DNA of 44,419 bases, from NCBI GenBank assembly GCA_902576395.1, contig CACGVB010000001.1:1-44419 (forward strand), written 5' to 3'. Source of the stretch: an uncultured Pelagibacteraceae bacterium (lineage in GTDB: Bacteria; Pseudomonadota; Alphaproteobacteria; Pelagibacterales; Pelagibacteraceae). A program made the position numbers and the translations under genes. This document shows, one piece after another, positions 23,841 to 32,006 of the stretch. Under the pieces are notes generated by a model. The model saw only the letters and a list, made by a program, of their open reading frames with translations, ran no database searches and was not told the DNA's origin. How positions within the stretch are numbered: position 1 is the stretch's first letter; every line of letters begins with the position of its first letter.

Positions 23841-25166
23841 ATGAGTAAAAATAAACATCCAGAAACAATTGCTTTACATGGTGGAGATTACAGAAGTGAT
23901 CCAGCTACAACAGCAGTAGCAGTACCACTCTATAGAACAACATCTTATCAATTTAATGATACAGATCATGCTGCAAATTTATTTGCACTAAAAGAATTTG
24001 GAAACATTTACACAAGAATTATGAATCCAACTAATGACGTACTTGAAAAAAGAGTTGCGGCGCTTGAAGGTGGGCTTGCAGCTGTAACTGTTGGTTCAGG
24101 ACAAGCGGCATCAACATTCGCTATAATGAACGTGTGTCAATCAGGAGATAACTTTGTAAGTTCAACTGATTTATATGGTGGAACGGTAAATCTATTCACT
24201 CACACACTTAAAAAATTAGGTATTGAATGTAGATATGCAGATCCATCAGATCCAAGTAATTTTGAAAAATTAATTGATGATAGAACAAGATGTTTTTATG
24301 CAGAAACTTTGCCTAATCCATATTTAAGAGTATTTCCAATAAAAGAGGTATCTGACATAGGCAGAAAGCACAGTATTCCATTAATTATGGATAATACTGC
24401 AGCACCTGTAATTTGTAAGCCTTTAGAACATGGGGCAGCTGTAGTAGTTCATTCACTTACTAAATTTATTGGTGGTCATGGTACGGTAATAGGAGGATGT
24501 CTTGTTGATGGAGGTAATTTTGACTGGACAAAGGATCCAAAAAGACAACCTTTATTTAATGAGCCAGATGCTAGTTATGGTGGCGCGCAATGGGGTGTTG
24601 TTGTTCCACAATTAACAGGAGCAAATGTCTCATACGCAGTAAGAGCACGTGTTGTACTATTAAGAGATCTAGGAGCACCATTAGCACCTGATAATGCATG
24701 GGGAATAATTCAAGGTTTAGAAACTGTTCCCTTAAGAATGAAACAACATTGTTCTAATGCCGAGAAAGCCGTTGCATTTTTACAAAAACATAAAAACGTG
24801 GACAGAGTTATCTACCCTACTTTGCATAAAGGAGAAATTGGTGAAAGATCCAAAAAATATATGAAGGGTGGAAATGGAGCACTTATAGGTATCGAAGTTA
24901 AAGGTGGTGTTGAAGCAGGTAAAAAATTTATAGAGTCATTAAAGATGTTTTACCATGTTGCAAATATTGGAGATGCTAGAAGTTTAGCTATTCATCCTGC
25001 AACTACGACTCACAGCCAATTAACTGAAGAGGAACTTTTAGCTGCAGGTGTAACACCTGGATATGTAAGATTGTCTATAGGTATTGAACATCCAGACGAT
25101 ATTATAGCTGATCTAGATCAAGCTTTAGGAGCTTCTGGAAAACCTAGCTTGAAAGCTGTAAGTTAG
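23841..25166 (+). CDS. Second Cys/Met-metabolism PLP enzyme, O-acetylhomoserine sulfhydrylase-like
   Basis: The 441-aa protein is a paralogue of the metY product: YTRIMNPTNDVLEKRVAALEGG, GSGQAASTF, LYGGTVNLF, AETLPNPYLRV, MDNTAAPVICKPLEHGA and Lys208 in HSLTKFIGGHG. NIGDARSLAIHPATTTHSQLTEEE and GYVRLSIGIEHPDDI close it. It keeps the MetY-type insertion (about residues 225-260). Its substrate could differ from the first copy, since active-site surroundings differ. AGAAGGGG precedes the ATG. The end overlaps the convergent heme A synthase gene by 23 bp. Family certain, exact reaction not. Confidence 0.88.
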   Translation: MSKNKHPETIALHGGDYRSDPATTAVAVPLYRTTSYQFNDTDHAANLFALKEFGNIYTRIMNPTNDVLEKRVAALEGGLAAVTVGSGQAASTFAIMNVCQSGDNFVSSTDLYGGTVNLFTHTLKKLGIECRYADPSDPSNFEKLIDDRTRCFYAETLPNPYLRVFPIKEVSDIGRKHSIPLIMDNTAAPVICKPLEHGAAVVVHSLTKFIGGHGTVIGGCLVDGGNFDWTKDPKRQPLFNEPDASYGGAQWGVVVPQLTGANVSYAVRARVVLLRDLGAPLAPDNAWGIIQGLETVPLRMKQHCSNAEKAVAFLQKHKNVDRVIYPTLHKGEIGERSKKYMKGGNGALIGIEVKGGVEAGKKFIESLKMFYHVANIGDARSLAIHPATTTHSQLTEEELLAAGVTPGYVRLSIGIEHPDDIIADLDQALGASGKPSLKAVS

Positions 25167-26175
25167 ATCTTGTATTTATAAATAAAAAATAGATACAAGA
25201 AGCTACTAAAAATATAGAACTTATTTGGTGCATAGATGCAATCAATATCTGTGCACCATATAATAAAGTAAATATTCCTAAGACAATCTGCAAAATTATA
25301 AAAATTCCTAAAATGTTTACTGATTTATATAAATCAGTTTTTTTATTCCTGTAAATATAAAATAATAAATACAGGTAAAATAATCCTATTAAATAAGCTA
25401 ATTTTCTATGTATAAATTGAACAAGAGAAGGTTCGCTAAAAGCAGATAATTTAAATAAATTAACAACACTATTATCATTTGGAAAAATTGAGTCACCCAT
25501 TAATGGCCAGGAATTATAAATTTTACCTGCATCCATTCCTGAGACAAATGCACCAATAGAAATTTGTAAAAAGACTAAAAAAAGAAAACTCAATGGGAAT
25601 ATTATATTTATAGTATTTTGAAAGTTGTTTTTAACTTTTATTTTTAAATAATTCCAAAAAATTAAAGATAAAATAAGAAAAGCTATTAATAAATGTATAG
25701 ATAATCTAAAATGACTAACATCAACCCTATCAATTAGGCCGCTACTTACCATATACCAACCTATAAATCCTTGAAAGCATATTAAAGCAAAAATGAAATA
25801 AAGATTTATTAATTTCTTAAATTTTATTTTGAAAGTGAAATATATTAGTGGAATTAGAAAAGCTAAGCCTATTAACCTTCCCATAAATCTATGAGCCCAT
25901 TCCCACCAAAAAATAACTTTAAATTCTTGCATGGACATATCATAATTTTGTAATTTAAATTCAGGTATCTCTTTATACAAGTCAAAATACATAATCCATT
26001 CAGAATTATTCAGTGGAGGTAAAAAACCAGAGAACAATTGCCATTTTGTAATTGACAAACCAGAATCAGTTAATCTTGTTAAACCACCAACTACGATCAT
26101 TGCTGAAATAATCCAAAACATACATATAAGCCATAATGATATTTGATTATTTAACTTTAGATTTTCGCTATACAT
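25144..26175 (-). CDS. ctaA: Heme A synthase (COX15/CtaA family)
   Basis: The 343-aa membrane protein with about eight helices oxidises heme O to heme A for cytochrome c oxidase. It shows the COX15-type signature: GGLTRLTDSGLSITKWQLFSG, WWEWAHRFMGRLIG (His ligand), VSHFRLSIHLLIAF (two His), GAFVSGMDAGKIYNSWPLMG, VQFIHRKLAYLIG (His) and IASMHQISSIFL (His). The long GMDAG-NSWP segment marks the alphaproteobacterial/mitochondrial type. Its 3' end overlaps the sulfhydrylase gene. The 5' end faces the chorismate mutase gene with a 43-bp gap. Confidence 0.95.
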   Translation of the reverse strand: MYSENLKLNNQISLWLICMFWIISAMIVVGGLTRLTDSGLSITKWQLFSGFLPPLNNSEWIMYFDLYKEIPEFKLQNYDMSMQEFKVIFWWEWAHRFMGRLIGLAFLIPLIYFTFKIKFKKLINLYFIFALICFQGFIGWYMVSSGLIDRVDVSHFRLSIHLLIAFLILSLIFWNYLKIKVKNNFQNTINIIFPLSFLFLVFLQISIGAFVSGMDAGKIYNSWPLMGDSIFPNDNSVVNLFKLSAFSEPSLVQFIHRKLAYLIGLFYLYLLFYIYRNKKTDLYKSVNILGIFIILQIVLGIFTLLYGAQILIASMHQISSIFLVASCIYFLFINTRSNLQLSS

Positions 26176-26218
26176 ACGCGGATAAATATAATATTTTTTA
26201 AATTATCCAATTATATAA

Positions 26219-26512
26219 ATGTCGCCATTAAAAAAACAAAAACTAAGTAAAATACGAAAAGAACTGGATAATTTAGATAATATATTAATAAAAATAATTA
26301 AGAAAAGAACTAACTTGGTTAAAAGAGTTTTGTCACTTAAAGAAAAAAAGAACCAAATCGTTGACCAAAAAAGGATCAATTTAATCCTTAAAAATATAAA
26401 AAAAAAATCAATTAAAAATAAAATTGATCCAAAGATTACAAATAAAATATGGAAAAATATGATCTATGCATATATTGATTTTGAACGAAGAAATTTTAAT
26501 AAAAAAAAATAA
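26219..26512 (+). CDS. Chorismate mutase (AroQ type)
   Basis: The enzyme rearranges chorismate to prephenate for phenylalanine and tyrosine. The 97-aa all-helical protein has the AroQ layout: KIRKELDNLDNILIKIIKKRTNLVKRVLSLKEKK. It holds the helix-1 Arg, the D-x-x-(I/L)-x-x-L-(I/L) pattern and the R-x-x-L-(V)-x-x-(V) continuation. Then comes a middle basic linker (QKRINLILKNIKKK) and a last helix with IWKNMIYAYIDFERR. It is very Lys-rich. It is monofunctional, with no prephenate dehydratase or dehydrogenase domain. It ends 1 bp before the end of convergent rpmG. Confidence 0.85.
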   Translation: MSPLKKQKLSKIRKELDNLDNILIKIIKKRTNLVKRVLSLKEKKNQIVDQKRINLILKNIKKKSIKNKIDPKITNKIWKNMIYAYIDFERRNFNKKK

Positions 26513-26513
26513 A

Positions 26514-26705
26514 TTATTTACTGTGTGGAGGTAATTTTTTTTCCACGAAAACTTCATGTTTTCTAGTTGCTGGATTATATTTTTTTGCTTTTAATTTAAC
26601 TTTAGCTTTTTCTCCGCCTGCAGGTTTTTTAACATAATAAAAAAAAGGACTATCTGGTTTAGCTTCAGGAACTAATCTAACTTTTACATGTGTTTTTTTT
26701 GCCAT
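26514..26705 (-). CDS. rpmG: 50S ribosomal protein L33
   Basis: The 63-aa protein starts MAKKTHVKVRLVPEA, then PFFYYVKK and KAKKYNPATRKHEVFVEKKL. These correspond to the L33 pattern VKIKLVSTA...GFFY-TKK...LKKYDPVARKHVxFKExK. It has no zinc-binding Cys pairs, so it is a Cys-minus type. About eight residues form a C-terminal extension (PPHSK). It starts 1 bp after the merR stop, which suggests it is transcribed with the rpmF-plsX-ihfA-merR run. Confidence 0.9.
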   Translation of the reverse strand: MAKKTHVKVRLVPEAKPDSPFFYYVKKPAGGEKAKVKLKAKKYNPATRKHEVFVEKKLPPHSK

Positions 26706-26706
26706 T

Positions 26707-27078
26707 TTAGTTCTTAAATTCTGTAATTAATTTTTTAATTTTTATAAGTTTTTGTTTAATAATATTTTTTTGCTTTATAGTAGTATTGTGTAATTCGTCA
26801 ATATCAGAATTTTCAGAATTCAGCACCTTTTTAACACCATTTAAAGTCATACCCTTATCTTTTAACAAATATTTAATTTTTTTTAGAATATTAATAGATT
26901 TTTCATCATAATAACGTCTATTACCTGAAAAATACTTTGGTTTTATCTGCCTAAACTCCTTTTCCCAAAAACGAATAGTATGTGTAGAAAAAGATCCTTT
27001 TTTCTTATTTACTAAATTTAATATTCTTGCAACTTCACCAATAGATTTATATTTGCTATTTGATTTATAATTAAACAT
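26707..27078 (-). CDS. MerR-family transcriptional regulator
   Basis: From MFNYKSNSKYKSIGEVARIL the protein has 123 aa: a winged-helix MerR DNA-binding domain (SIGEVARILNL, THTIRFWEKEFRQIKPKYFSGNRRYYDEKSI with the RFWE and RRYY hallmarks) and a short C-terminal helical tail (about residues 88-123) for dimerisation. A longer frame begins at 27177, but it reads through ihfA, so ATG at 27078 is preferred. The start overlaps the ihfA stop by 8 bp. The ihfA-merR pair downstream of plsX is typical of alphaproteobacteria. Effector unknown; no Cys ligands for metal sensing are seen. Confidence 0.88.
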   Translation of the reverse strand: MFNYKSNSKYKSIGEVARILNLVNKKKGSFSTHTIRFWEKEFRQIKPKYFSGNRRYYDEKSINILKKIKYLLKDKGMTLNGVKKVLNSENSDIDELHNTTIKQKNIIKQKLIKIKKLITEFKN

Positions 27079-27367
27079 TTTTATTAATATATTTCTTAAA
27101 GTCTTTGGAAGCTTTGAAAAGAATAACGTTTCTTTCAAAAATGACTTTTTTTTCTTTGGTTTTTGGGTTTCTACCAATTCGTTGATTTTTTTTTCTTAAT
27201 ATAAATGTCCCAAATTTTGAAATTTTAACTTTTTTATGTTTAATTATATTTTGTAAAATTAATTCAAGTATATCTTCTAATAATGTTTCACTTATTTTTT
27301 TTGAAAATCCAATCTGCATATAAATTGAATTTACTATATCTTTTTTAGTTAAATTAATTCTTTTCAC
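27071..27367 (-). CDS. ihfA: Integration host factor alpha subunit
   Basis: The 98-aa HU/IHF-fold protein shows NLTKKDIVNSIYMQIGFSKKISETLLEDILELI, then KHKKVKISKFGTFILRKKNQRIGRNPKTKEKKVI. The G-F-G-x-F pattern and GRNPKT in the DNA-bending beta arm include the intercalating Pro. FERNVILFKASKDFKKYIN ends it. The position before merR identifies it as the IHF alpha type rather than HU. It bends DNA at specific sites for recombination and transcription. It starts directly after plsX with no gap. The fabH gene that usually sits between plsX and ihfA is missing. Confidence 0.92.
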   Translation of the reverse strand: MKRINLTKKDIVNSIYMQIGFSKKISETLLEDILELILQNIIKHKKVKISKFGTFILRKKNQRIGRNPKTKEKKVIFERNVILFKASKDFKKYINKNV

Positions 27368-28375
27368 TTATTTAATATTATCCTTAATCCTCTCTATTAA
27401 TTTACCTTTAATTGACTGTTCACACACCTTGAGGGAATTTGCAAATCCAATTGCGTCTGTTGATCCATGACTCTTTATTACTGGTTTGTCCAAACCAAGC
27501 AAAATAGCACCATTGTAAAATCTCGGATCTAGTTTATTTTTGAATTGTTTTAAATTTGTATAATTAATTAAAGATGATAATTTACCGACTAGATTTGATG
27601 TTAATGCTTTTTTCAACTCACTTGTAATAAAATTTGATGTTCCTTCAGCAGTTTTAAGAGCTATATTTCCTGTAAATCCATCTGCAACAATTACATTAAC
27701 ATCTCCATCCATAATATTATTTCCTTCAATAAAACCATTAAAATCAAAAAGTTTATATTTATTTTCATTAAGTATTTGATAAGTCTCTTTTATTATAGCA
27801 TTACCTTTTAACTCTTCAGAACCAATATTTAATAAAGCGACTTTTGGTTTCTCATTTTCAAATAATGCCTTAAATAAAGCTGAACCCATTATAGCAAAAT
27901 CTATGAGGTTTTTTGAATTACATTCAATATTTGCACCTAAATCTAAAACAACATTCATGGACTTTTTGCTGGGCCAAAGTGCTGACAACGCTGGTTTATC
28001 AATATTTTTAATCATTTGTAAATTTAATTTAGATATTAAAAATAGTGCACCCGTATTTCCTGCTGAAACAATTGCATGTGCATGATTTTTTTTTAATGAC
28101 TCGATAGCAAGCCACAAACTTGTATTTTTTCCTCTTTTTGCTGCTGTTAACGCCGTGTCTTCACCTTCAACTTTTTTATTTGTATGTGTAAAATCAATTC
28201 TTTTATTGTCTATGCTAAATTTTTTTAATAAAGGAATTATTAAATCTTCATCACCAAAGATCAAATAATTAACATCAATAGATTTTTTTGAGTGAAGACT
28301 TATTCCTTCAATTACCTTCTCAGGAGAATTATCACCACCCATTGCATCAATAGCAATATTTAGAGGGTTGTTCAT
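27368..28375 (-). CDS. plsX: Phosphate acyltransferase PlsX
   Basis: PlsX makes acyl-phosphate from acyl-ACP, the donor for glycerol-3-phosphate acylation in phospholipid synthesis. The 335-aa protein shows NIAIDAMGGDNSPEKVIEGI, FTHTNKKVEGEDTALTAAKRGKNTSLW, HAIVSAGNTGALF, VVLDLGANIEC, DGFIEGNNIMDGDVNVIVADGFTGNIALKTAEG and RFYNGAILLGLDKPVIKSHGSTDA. All are strong family blocks. It lies 5 bp after the rpmF stop and runs straight into ihfA. Confidence 0.97.
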   Translation of the reverse strand: MNNPLNIAIDAMGGDNSPEKVIEGISLHSKKSIDVNYLIFGDEDLIIPLLKKFSIDNKRIDFTHTNKKVEGEDTALTAAKRGKNTSLWLAIESLKKNHAHAIVSAGNTGALFLISKLNLQMIKNIDKPALSALWPSKKSMNVVLDLGANIECNSKNLIDFAIMGSALFKALFENEKPKVALLNIGSEELKGNAIIKETYQILNENKYKLFDFNGFIEGNNIMDGDVNVIVADGFTGNIALKTAEGTSNFITSELKKALTSNLVGKLSSLINYTNLKQFKNKLDPRFYNGAILLGLDKPVIKSHGSTDAIGFANSLKVCEQSIKGKLIERIKDNIK

Positions 28376-28380
28376 ACAAA

Positions 28381-28560
28381 CTATTCTTTAGGATCTAAAA
28401 CTTGTCTACCTTTATACATACCTGTTTTTAAATCAAGATGATGTGATAATCTATACTCTCCAGTTTTCTTATCTTCAATAATATTTTTTGAAGACATTCT
28501 TAAATGAGAACGTCTTTTACCAGCTCTAGATTTTGTAGTTTTTCGTTTTGGTACAGCCAT
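28381..28560 (-). CDS. rpmF: 50S ribosomal protein L32
   Basis: The 59-aa protein begins [19 protein letters not shown], the highly conserved L32 start. It continues to [14 protein letters not shown] and ends DPKE. No Cys zinc site is present, as in other alphaproteobacterial L32. It lies 2 bp from the chaperone stop upstream (28563) and 5 bp before plsX. rpmF-plsX linkage is very widely conserved. The start ATG at 28560 is fixed by the family. Confidence 0.97.
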   Translation of the reverse strand: MAVPKRKTTKSRAGKRRSHLRMSSKNIIEDKKTGEYRLSHHLDLKTGMYKGRQVLDPKE

Positions 28561-28562
28561 AA

Positions 28563-29036
28563 TTAAAATTTAATTTCTAATATATCTTTTGTAAACAATT
28601 TTAAAGAGTTTTTTGAGAGAAATTCATTATATTTGTCAAAATAAGTTATAATTAAATCACTATCTGCTTGTATATTCATAAAACCTGCAATTAAATCAAT
28701 TTTTTGCAATTTATTTAAACTCTGCCATATTTCAATTTTTTCTATTATAGAATAAAATAAATTTACATAATCTTTCATCTTCTTATTTACTGAAACATCT
28801 CCATATCCTATTTCTCTTATAGATAATTCAATTTGTCTTATGATGAAATCGAATAGTTTTTGAGCCTCTTTTTTTGGTTTCTCATCTTTGTAAACTTTTA
28901 AAAAAAAGCCAAAATGAAATAAAAGAATAATTAGTCTATCAGAAAAAGTGTCATTATTTTTTAAATCCAAGTAGAGATCTTTATTTCTAGTTAATTTAAT
29001 CAAATTATTGTAAATATTTAAAAAATCATTTTTCAT
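28563..29036 (-). CDS. Ubiquinol-cytochrome c chaperone family protein (CBP3/UQCC1-like)
   Basis: The 157-aa helical protein matches the CBP3-type chaperones that help assemble cytochrome b of complex III. Features are an N-terminal region with [20 protein letters not shown] (the DRLxLLxxHxFLVxxRL helix), [40 protein letters not shown], which is the diagnostic LREMGVGDxxVxKxMKxM-FYGR segment, and then a helical tail. It is a marker of alphaproteobacteria and mitochondria. Its start codon directly abuts the divergent bamE start codon (CATATG, no gap), so its promoter must lie inside bamE or be bidirectional. Confidence 0.85.
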   Translation of the reverse strand: MKNDFLNIYNNLIKLTRNKDLYLDLKNNDTFSDRLIILLFHFGFFLKVYKDEKPKKEAQKLFDFIIRQIELSIREIGYGDVSVNKKMKDYVNLFYSIIEKIEIWQSLNKLQKIDLIAGFMNIQADSDLIITYFDKYNEFLSKNSLKLFTKDILEIKF

Positions 29037-29492
29037 ATGAAAAAAATAATATTATTTCTCCTTCTTTTTTTAATTACACTGAATTGTACAAAAAATAAAG
29101 TATCGAATATTCATGGAATAAGATTTATTGAGAAAAAATATGAAACTCTTATAATTAACAAAACAAATAAAAATGATGTAAGAAAAATAATTGGCCCACC
29201 CTCATCAGTAAGCAAATTTAATAACAAATGGATATACATAGAAAGAAAATTTAACAGTCAATCACTTTTGAAATTAGGTAAAAAAAAAATAGCTGCAAAT
29301 AATGTTTTAATCATAGAGTTTGATAAAAAGGGTATTATGGTTTCAAAAAATCTATTAAATATTAAAGATATGAATGAGTTATTGCTGTCAGAAAAAAGAA
29401 CAAATAAAGAGTTTAATCAGAACAATGTTTTATATGATATTTTTTCAACTTTAAGAGAAAAACTTAATGCAGGTACTAGAAACAAAAAATAG
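29037..29492 (+). CDS. bamE: BamE/SmpA/OmlA-like outer-membrane assembly lipoprotein
   Basis: The 151-aa protein has a signal segment (KKIILFLLLFLITLNC) with Cys17 as possible lipidation site. The lipobox TLNC is non-canonical. The mature part has the BamE fold signature: INKTNKNDVRKIIGPPSS (the G-x-x-x-x-D-V-x-x-x-(L/I)-G-P-P helix), then W-I-Y-I and VLIIEFDKKGIM. The C-terminal 45 residues are polar and charged with no clear domain. It should be part of the BAM complex that inserts beta-barrel proteins. It abuts tRNA-Glu (convergent) at its stop and the chaperone gene at its start. Confidence 0.82.
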   Translation: MKKIILFLLLFLITLNCTKNKVSNIHGIRFIEKKYETLIINKTNKNDVRKIIGPPSSVSKFNNKWIYIERKFNSQSLLKLGKKKIAANNVLIIEFDKKGIMVSKNLLNIKDMNELLLSEKRTNKEFNQNNVLYDIFSTLREKLNAGTRNKK

Positions 29493-29567
29493 TGGCGGTC
29501 CCTAGGGGAATCGAACCCCTCTTTCATGGATGAAAACCATGTGTCCTAACCGATAGACGAAGGGACC
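29493..29567 (-). tRNA. tRNA-Glu (TTC)
   Basis: On the minus strand a full cloverleaf begins GGTCCCT (29567-29561) and pairs with AGGGACC, discriminator G, encoded CCA. The anticodon stem CATGG/CCATG holds the loop TTTTCAT, giving anticodon TTC. The T-arm has GGGG-TTCGATT-CCCC. The last base of CCA directly follows the bamE stop codon from the other strand, so the two genes share no gap. Confidence 0.97.
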
Positions 29568-29598
29568 AGAGGAGGATCTTTTATTGTAATTTTAAAAA

Positions 29599-30546
29599 TT
29601 AATCAAGTAATGGAAAAATTTTTTTTACAACCTCTAGATTTGATTTGTGGTGAGTAAAAATGGTTTCAGTTATGAATTTATCATTTTTTTTATAAATACC
29701 ATTCATTAAATCGTTATTTGTTATCCCAGTTGCGCAGAATATACTCTCTCCTTTTACTATTTCATTAATTTCATATTTCTTATTAAGATCAACTATACCC
29801 ATTTTTTTAGCTCTAAATTTTTCTTCGTTTGATTTAAACAAGAATCTACCTTGAAACTTACAGTTTAAAGTTTTGAGAGCGGCTGCTGCAATTACACCTT
29901 CAGGACCACCCCCGGTACCCATAAATATATCTACATTATATTTTTTGTCTGAGACTAATAAAGCTCCTGAAACGTCACCATCTGAAATAAGTTTAATATT
30001 AACCTTTAATCTATTTAACTCTGATATTATTTTTTTATGTCTTGCTCTATCAAGAATGCAAACTGTAATATCATGAATTTTTTTACCAGTCATATCAGAG
30101 TAATTTTTAATATTTTTTTCAATTTCAAAATCGAGGTCTATGACATCATTTGGTACATGATTTCCAGTTGCAATTTTTTCCATATATGTTTCTGGAGCAT
30201 TAAAAAGATTGCCCTTCCCAGAAATGGCAATCACAGACATTGATCCGGGAAGATTTTTAGCTACAAAATTGGTACCTTCGACTGGATCTACTGCTATGTC
30301 AATTTCAGGACCATCCCCACTTCCAAGTTTTTCTCCTATATAAAGCATAGGCGCCTCATCTAGTTCACCTTCTCCAATAACAACCTTGCCTTTGATATTT
30401 AGTTTATTTAATTCTTTACGCATTACATCTGTTGATGCTTTGTCGGCTAAAATTTTTTCATTTTTTCCAATAAATGGGTAGCAAGCAATCGCAGATTTTG
30501 ATGTTATTTCAATTATATCATTTAATAATTCTTGAGATAATTTCAT
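29599..30546 (-). CDS. glpX: Class II fructose-1,6-bisphosphatase GlpX
   Basis: The 315-aa protein dephosphorylates fructose-1,6-bisphosphate in gluconeogenesis. GlpX-type blocks: KAD-ASTDVMRKELN, VVIGEGELDEAPMLYIGE, IDIAVDPVEGTNFVAKNLPGSMSVIA (metal and phosphate residues), LDRARHKKIISE, GDVSGALL, DIFMGTGGGPEGVIAAAALK, and GITNNDLMNGI. It may alternatively act on sedoheptulose-1,7-bisphosphate, as some GlpX do. It lies 31 bp downstream of tRNA-Glu in coordinates but on the same strand, upstream in transcription. It is 6 bp after the SbmA-like gene stop. Confidence 0.96.
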   Translation of the reverse strand: MKLSQELLNDIIEITSKSAIACYPFIGKNEKILADKASTDVMRKELNKLNIKGKVVIGEGELDEAPMLYIGEKLGSGDGPEIDIAVDPVEGTNFVAKNLPGSMSVIAISGKGNLFNAPETYMEKIATGNHVPNDVIDLDFEIEKNIKNYSDMTGKKIHDITVCILDRARHKKIISELNRLKVNIKLISDGDVSGALLVSDKKYNVDIFMGTGGGPEGVIAAAALKTLNCKFQGRFLFKSNEEKFRAKKMGIVDLNKKYEINEIVKGESIFCATGITNNDLMNGIYKKNDKFITETIFTHHKSNLEVVKKIFPLLD

Positions 30547-30552
30547 TTAAAA

Positions 30553-31548
30553 CTAGGTCTTTAATTCTCTATTTATTTCTTCTGTTTCCAACTTATATTC
30601 AAATTCTCTTAATCTTTTATAAACACTTGCTAATTCTATAATTGTAGGCCATGCTTTTAAAATATATTGCATTGATCCTTCTACACGTCCAAAAGCTCTA
30701 ATAATTTGCTGCATCACACCAAGTGTAACAGCACCGGCAACTATAGCTGGTGCTAAAAAAACATATGCAGATAATACATTTGCTTGTAAATAAGCTATTC
30801 TACCAATATTGAAATAAAGATATCTAATATAACTTAAAAAATGAATACTTCTGACATCGTCAAATAATTCTTCTATTGATTTTGGTCTAACTGTTCCATC
30901 ATCTTCTGCTATGACTAAAATTTTTCTATAAGCTGCCTCTTTTTTTTGAAGATCATACTCCACACCAACTAATCTTAGAATTAAACCTAGAACAATTAAA
31001 AAAATTGTTCCACCGATAGACCAAATAAGAGCTCCAACAATTAATCCATATTCCCAATCACCAAAAAAGAAAATAGGAATACCAATACTTAGTCCAAATA
31101 AAATTGGCATGAATTCAACTAATATCATTATTGCTTCTATTAAACTTGTTCCCAAAGACTCCATTATTCTTGAGAATTTTATTGTATCTTCTTGAACCCT
31201 TTGAGATGCTCCTTCTATTTTACGAGCCTTTTCATATACGCTATGATAGTATTCAACCATAGCTGTTCTCCATCTAAACAAATAATGTGATGTAAAATAA
31301 CTTACAACAACAGCTACACCAACATACATTGCTGCAAGCACAATAAAGGAAAGCAAGCTAGCCCAATATTCTTCTATAGTAATAGCATTTGGAGCTCCTA
31401 GTGCCTTTTGAATCATGTCATAAAATTCACCAAACCACTCGTTAATTTTAACATCAATTTTAACCTGAACCCATAGAGATGATAAAATTATCAAGGATCC
31501 TATCCAAGACCATAGATACCATTTTTTTATAGTAAAAAATCTAAACAT
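30553..31548 (-). CDS. SbmA/BacA-like peptide transporter
   Basis: The 331-aa inner-membrane protein has about seven to eight helices, like the transmembrane half of an ABC exporter but with no ATPase domain. Features: KWYLWSWIGSLIILSSLWVQVKIDVKINEWFGEFYD, SHYLFRWRTAMVEYY, then IEGASQRVQEDTIKFSRIMESLGTSL (the EGASQRVQEDT block is diagnostic for SbmA/BacA), ILVEFMPILFGLS, and a cytoplasmic loop with EAAYRKILV. SbmA/BacA proteins import peptides (including antimicrobial ones) and affect very-long-chain lipid A. It is shorter than the usual 400 or so. It overlaps the NDUFS4 gene by 1 bp. Confidence 0.88.
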   Translation of the reverse strand: MFRFFTIKKWYLWSWIGSLIILSSLWVQVKIDVKINEWFGEFYDMIQKALGAPNAITIEEYWASLLSFIVLAAMYVGVAVVVSYFTSHYLFRWRTAMVEYYHSVYEKARKIEGASQRVQEDTIKFSRIMESLGTSLIEAIMILVEFMPILFGLSIGIPIFFFGDWEYGLIVGALIWSIGGTIFLIVLGLILRLVGVEYDLQKKEAAYRKILVIAEDDGTVRPKSIEELFDDVRSIHFLSYIRYLYFNIGRIAYLQANVLSAYVFLAPAIVAGAVTLGVMQQIIRAFGRVEGSMQYILKAWPTIIELASVYKRLREFEYKLETEEINRELKT

Positions 31549-31829
31549 TATTTTATAAAATTATCCGCATAAGATTTTTTATTTATCTTTCTTTTTTGAG
31601 GTTCAATAACTTCAAAAAGAATATTATTTTTTTTTGCATACTCTATGGCTAAATCTTTTGATTTAAATTCTAAGTTTAATTCTGAATAAGTGTCGGATGA
31701 ACTTTCCCATCCCATTAGTGGATTTTTGCCAGGATCTTCGGTTATAAATTCTATAATCCACTTATCAAACTTTTTAAGACCAGATTGCATGGCTGTTTTA
31801 GAAGGTTTGTAAATTTTTGCTTTTTTCAT
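31548..31829 (-). CDS. NADH dehydrogenase accessory subunit, NDUFS4-like (ETC complex I)
   Basis: The 93-aa protein matches the 18-kDa complex I subunit family: AKIYKPSKTAMQSG, WIIEFITEDPGKNPLMGWESSSDTYSELNLEF, AIEYAKKNNILFEVIEP and KSYADNFI at the end. The P-L-M-G-W-x-S-S-x-D and KSYADNF blocks are near-identical to mitochondrial NDUFS4 homologues. It is an alphaproteobacterial marker and probably stabilises the NADH module of complex I. It is followed by SbmA/BacA on the same transcript. tRNA-Pro is 7 bp upstream. Confidence 0.95.
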   Translation of the reverse strand: MKKAKIYKPSKTAMQSGLKKFDKWIIEFITEDPGKNPLMGWESSSDTYSELNLEFKSKDLAIEYAKKNNILFEVIEPQKRKINKKSYADNFIK

Positions 31830-31835
31830 AAGTAA

Positions 31836-31912
<77 letters not shown>

Positions 31913-31963
31913 ATTGGTGTACTAATACAGTAGATAAAAAAAAATTCAAAGTATAAAAACACG

Positions 31964-31992
31964 TTTTAAAAAGAATTTTAAACATTTATACT
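31964..31992 (+). promoter_or_regulatory. Possible promoter of the zinc-ribbon/nhaA operon
   Basis: TATACT (31987-31992) is a good -10 box, 14 bp before the ATG at 32007. A poor TTTTAA (31964-31969) lies 17 bp upstream as -35. The 94-bp gap after tRNA-Pro is where the promoter of this plus-strand operon must be. Confidence 0.35.
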
Positions 31993-32006
31993 ATATAAGA
32001 AGATTT

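Noticed and set aside
27079-27177. Longer merR frame reading through ihfA
   Set aside because: The first 33 residues are ihfA DNA in another frame. The MerR domain begins after the ATG at 27078.
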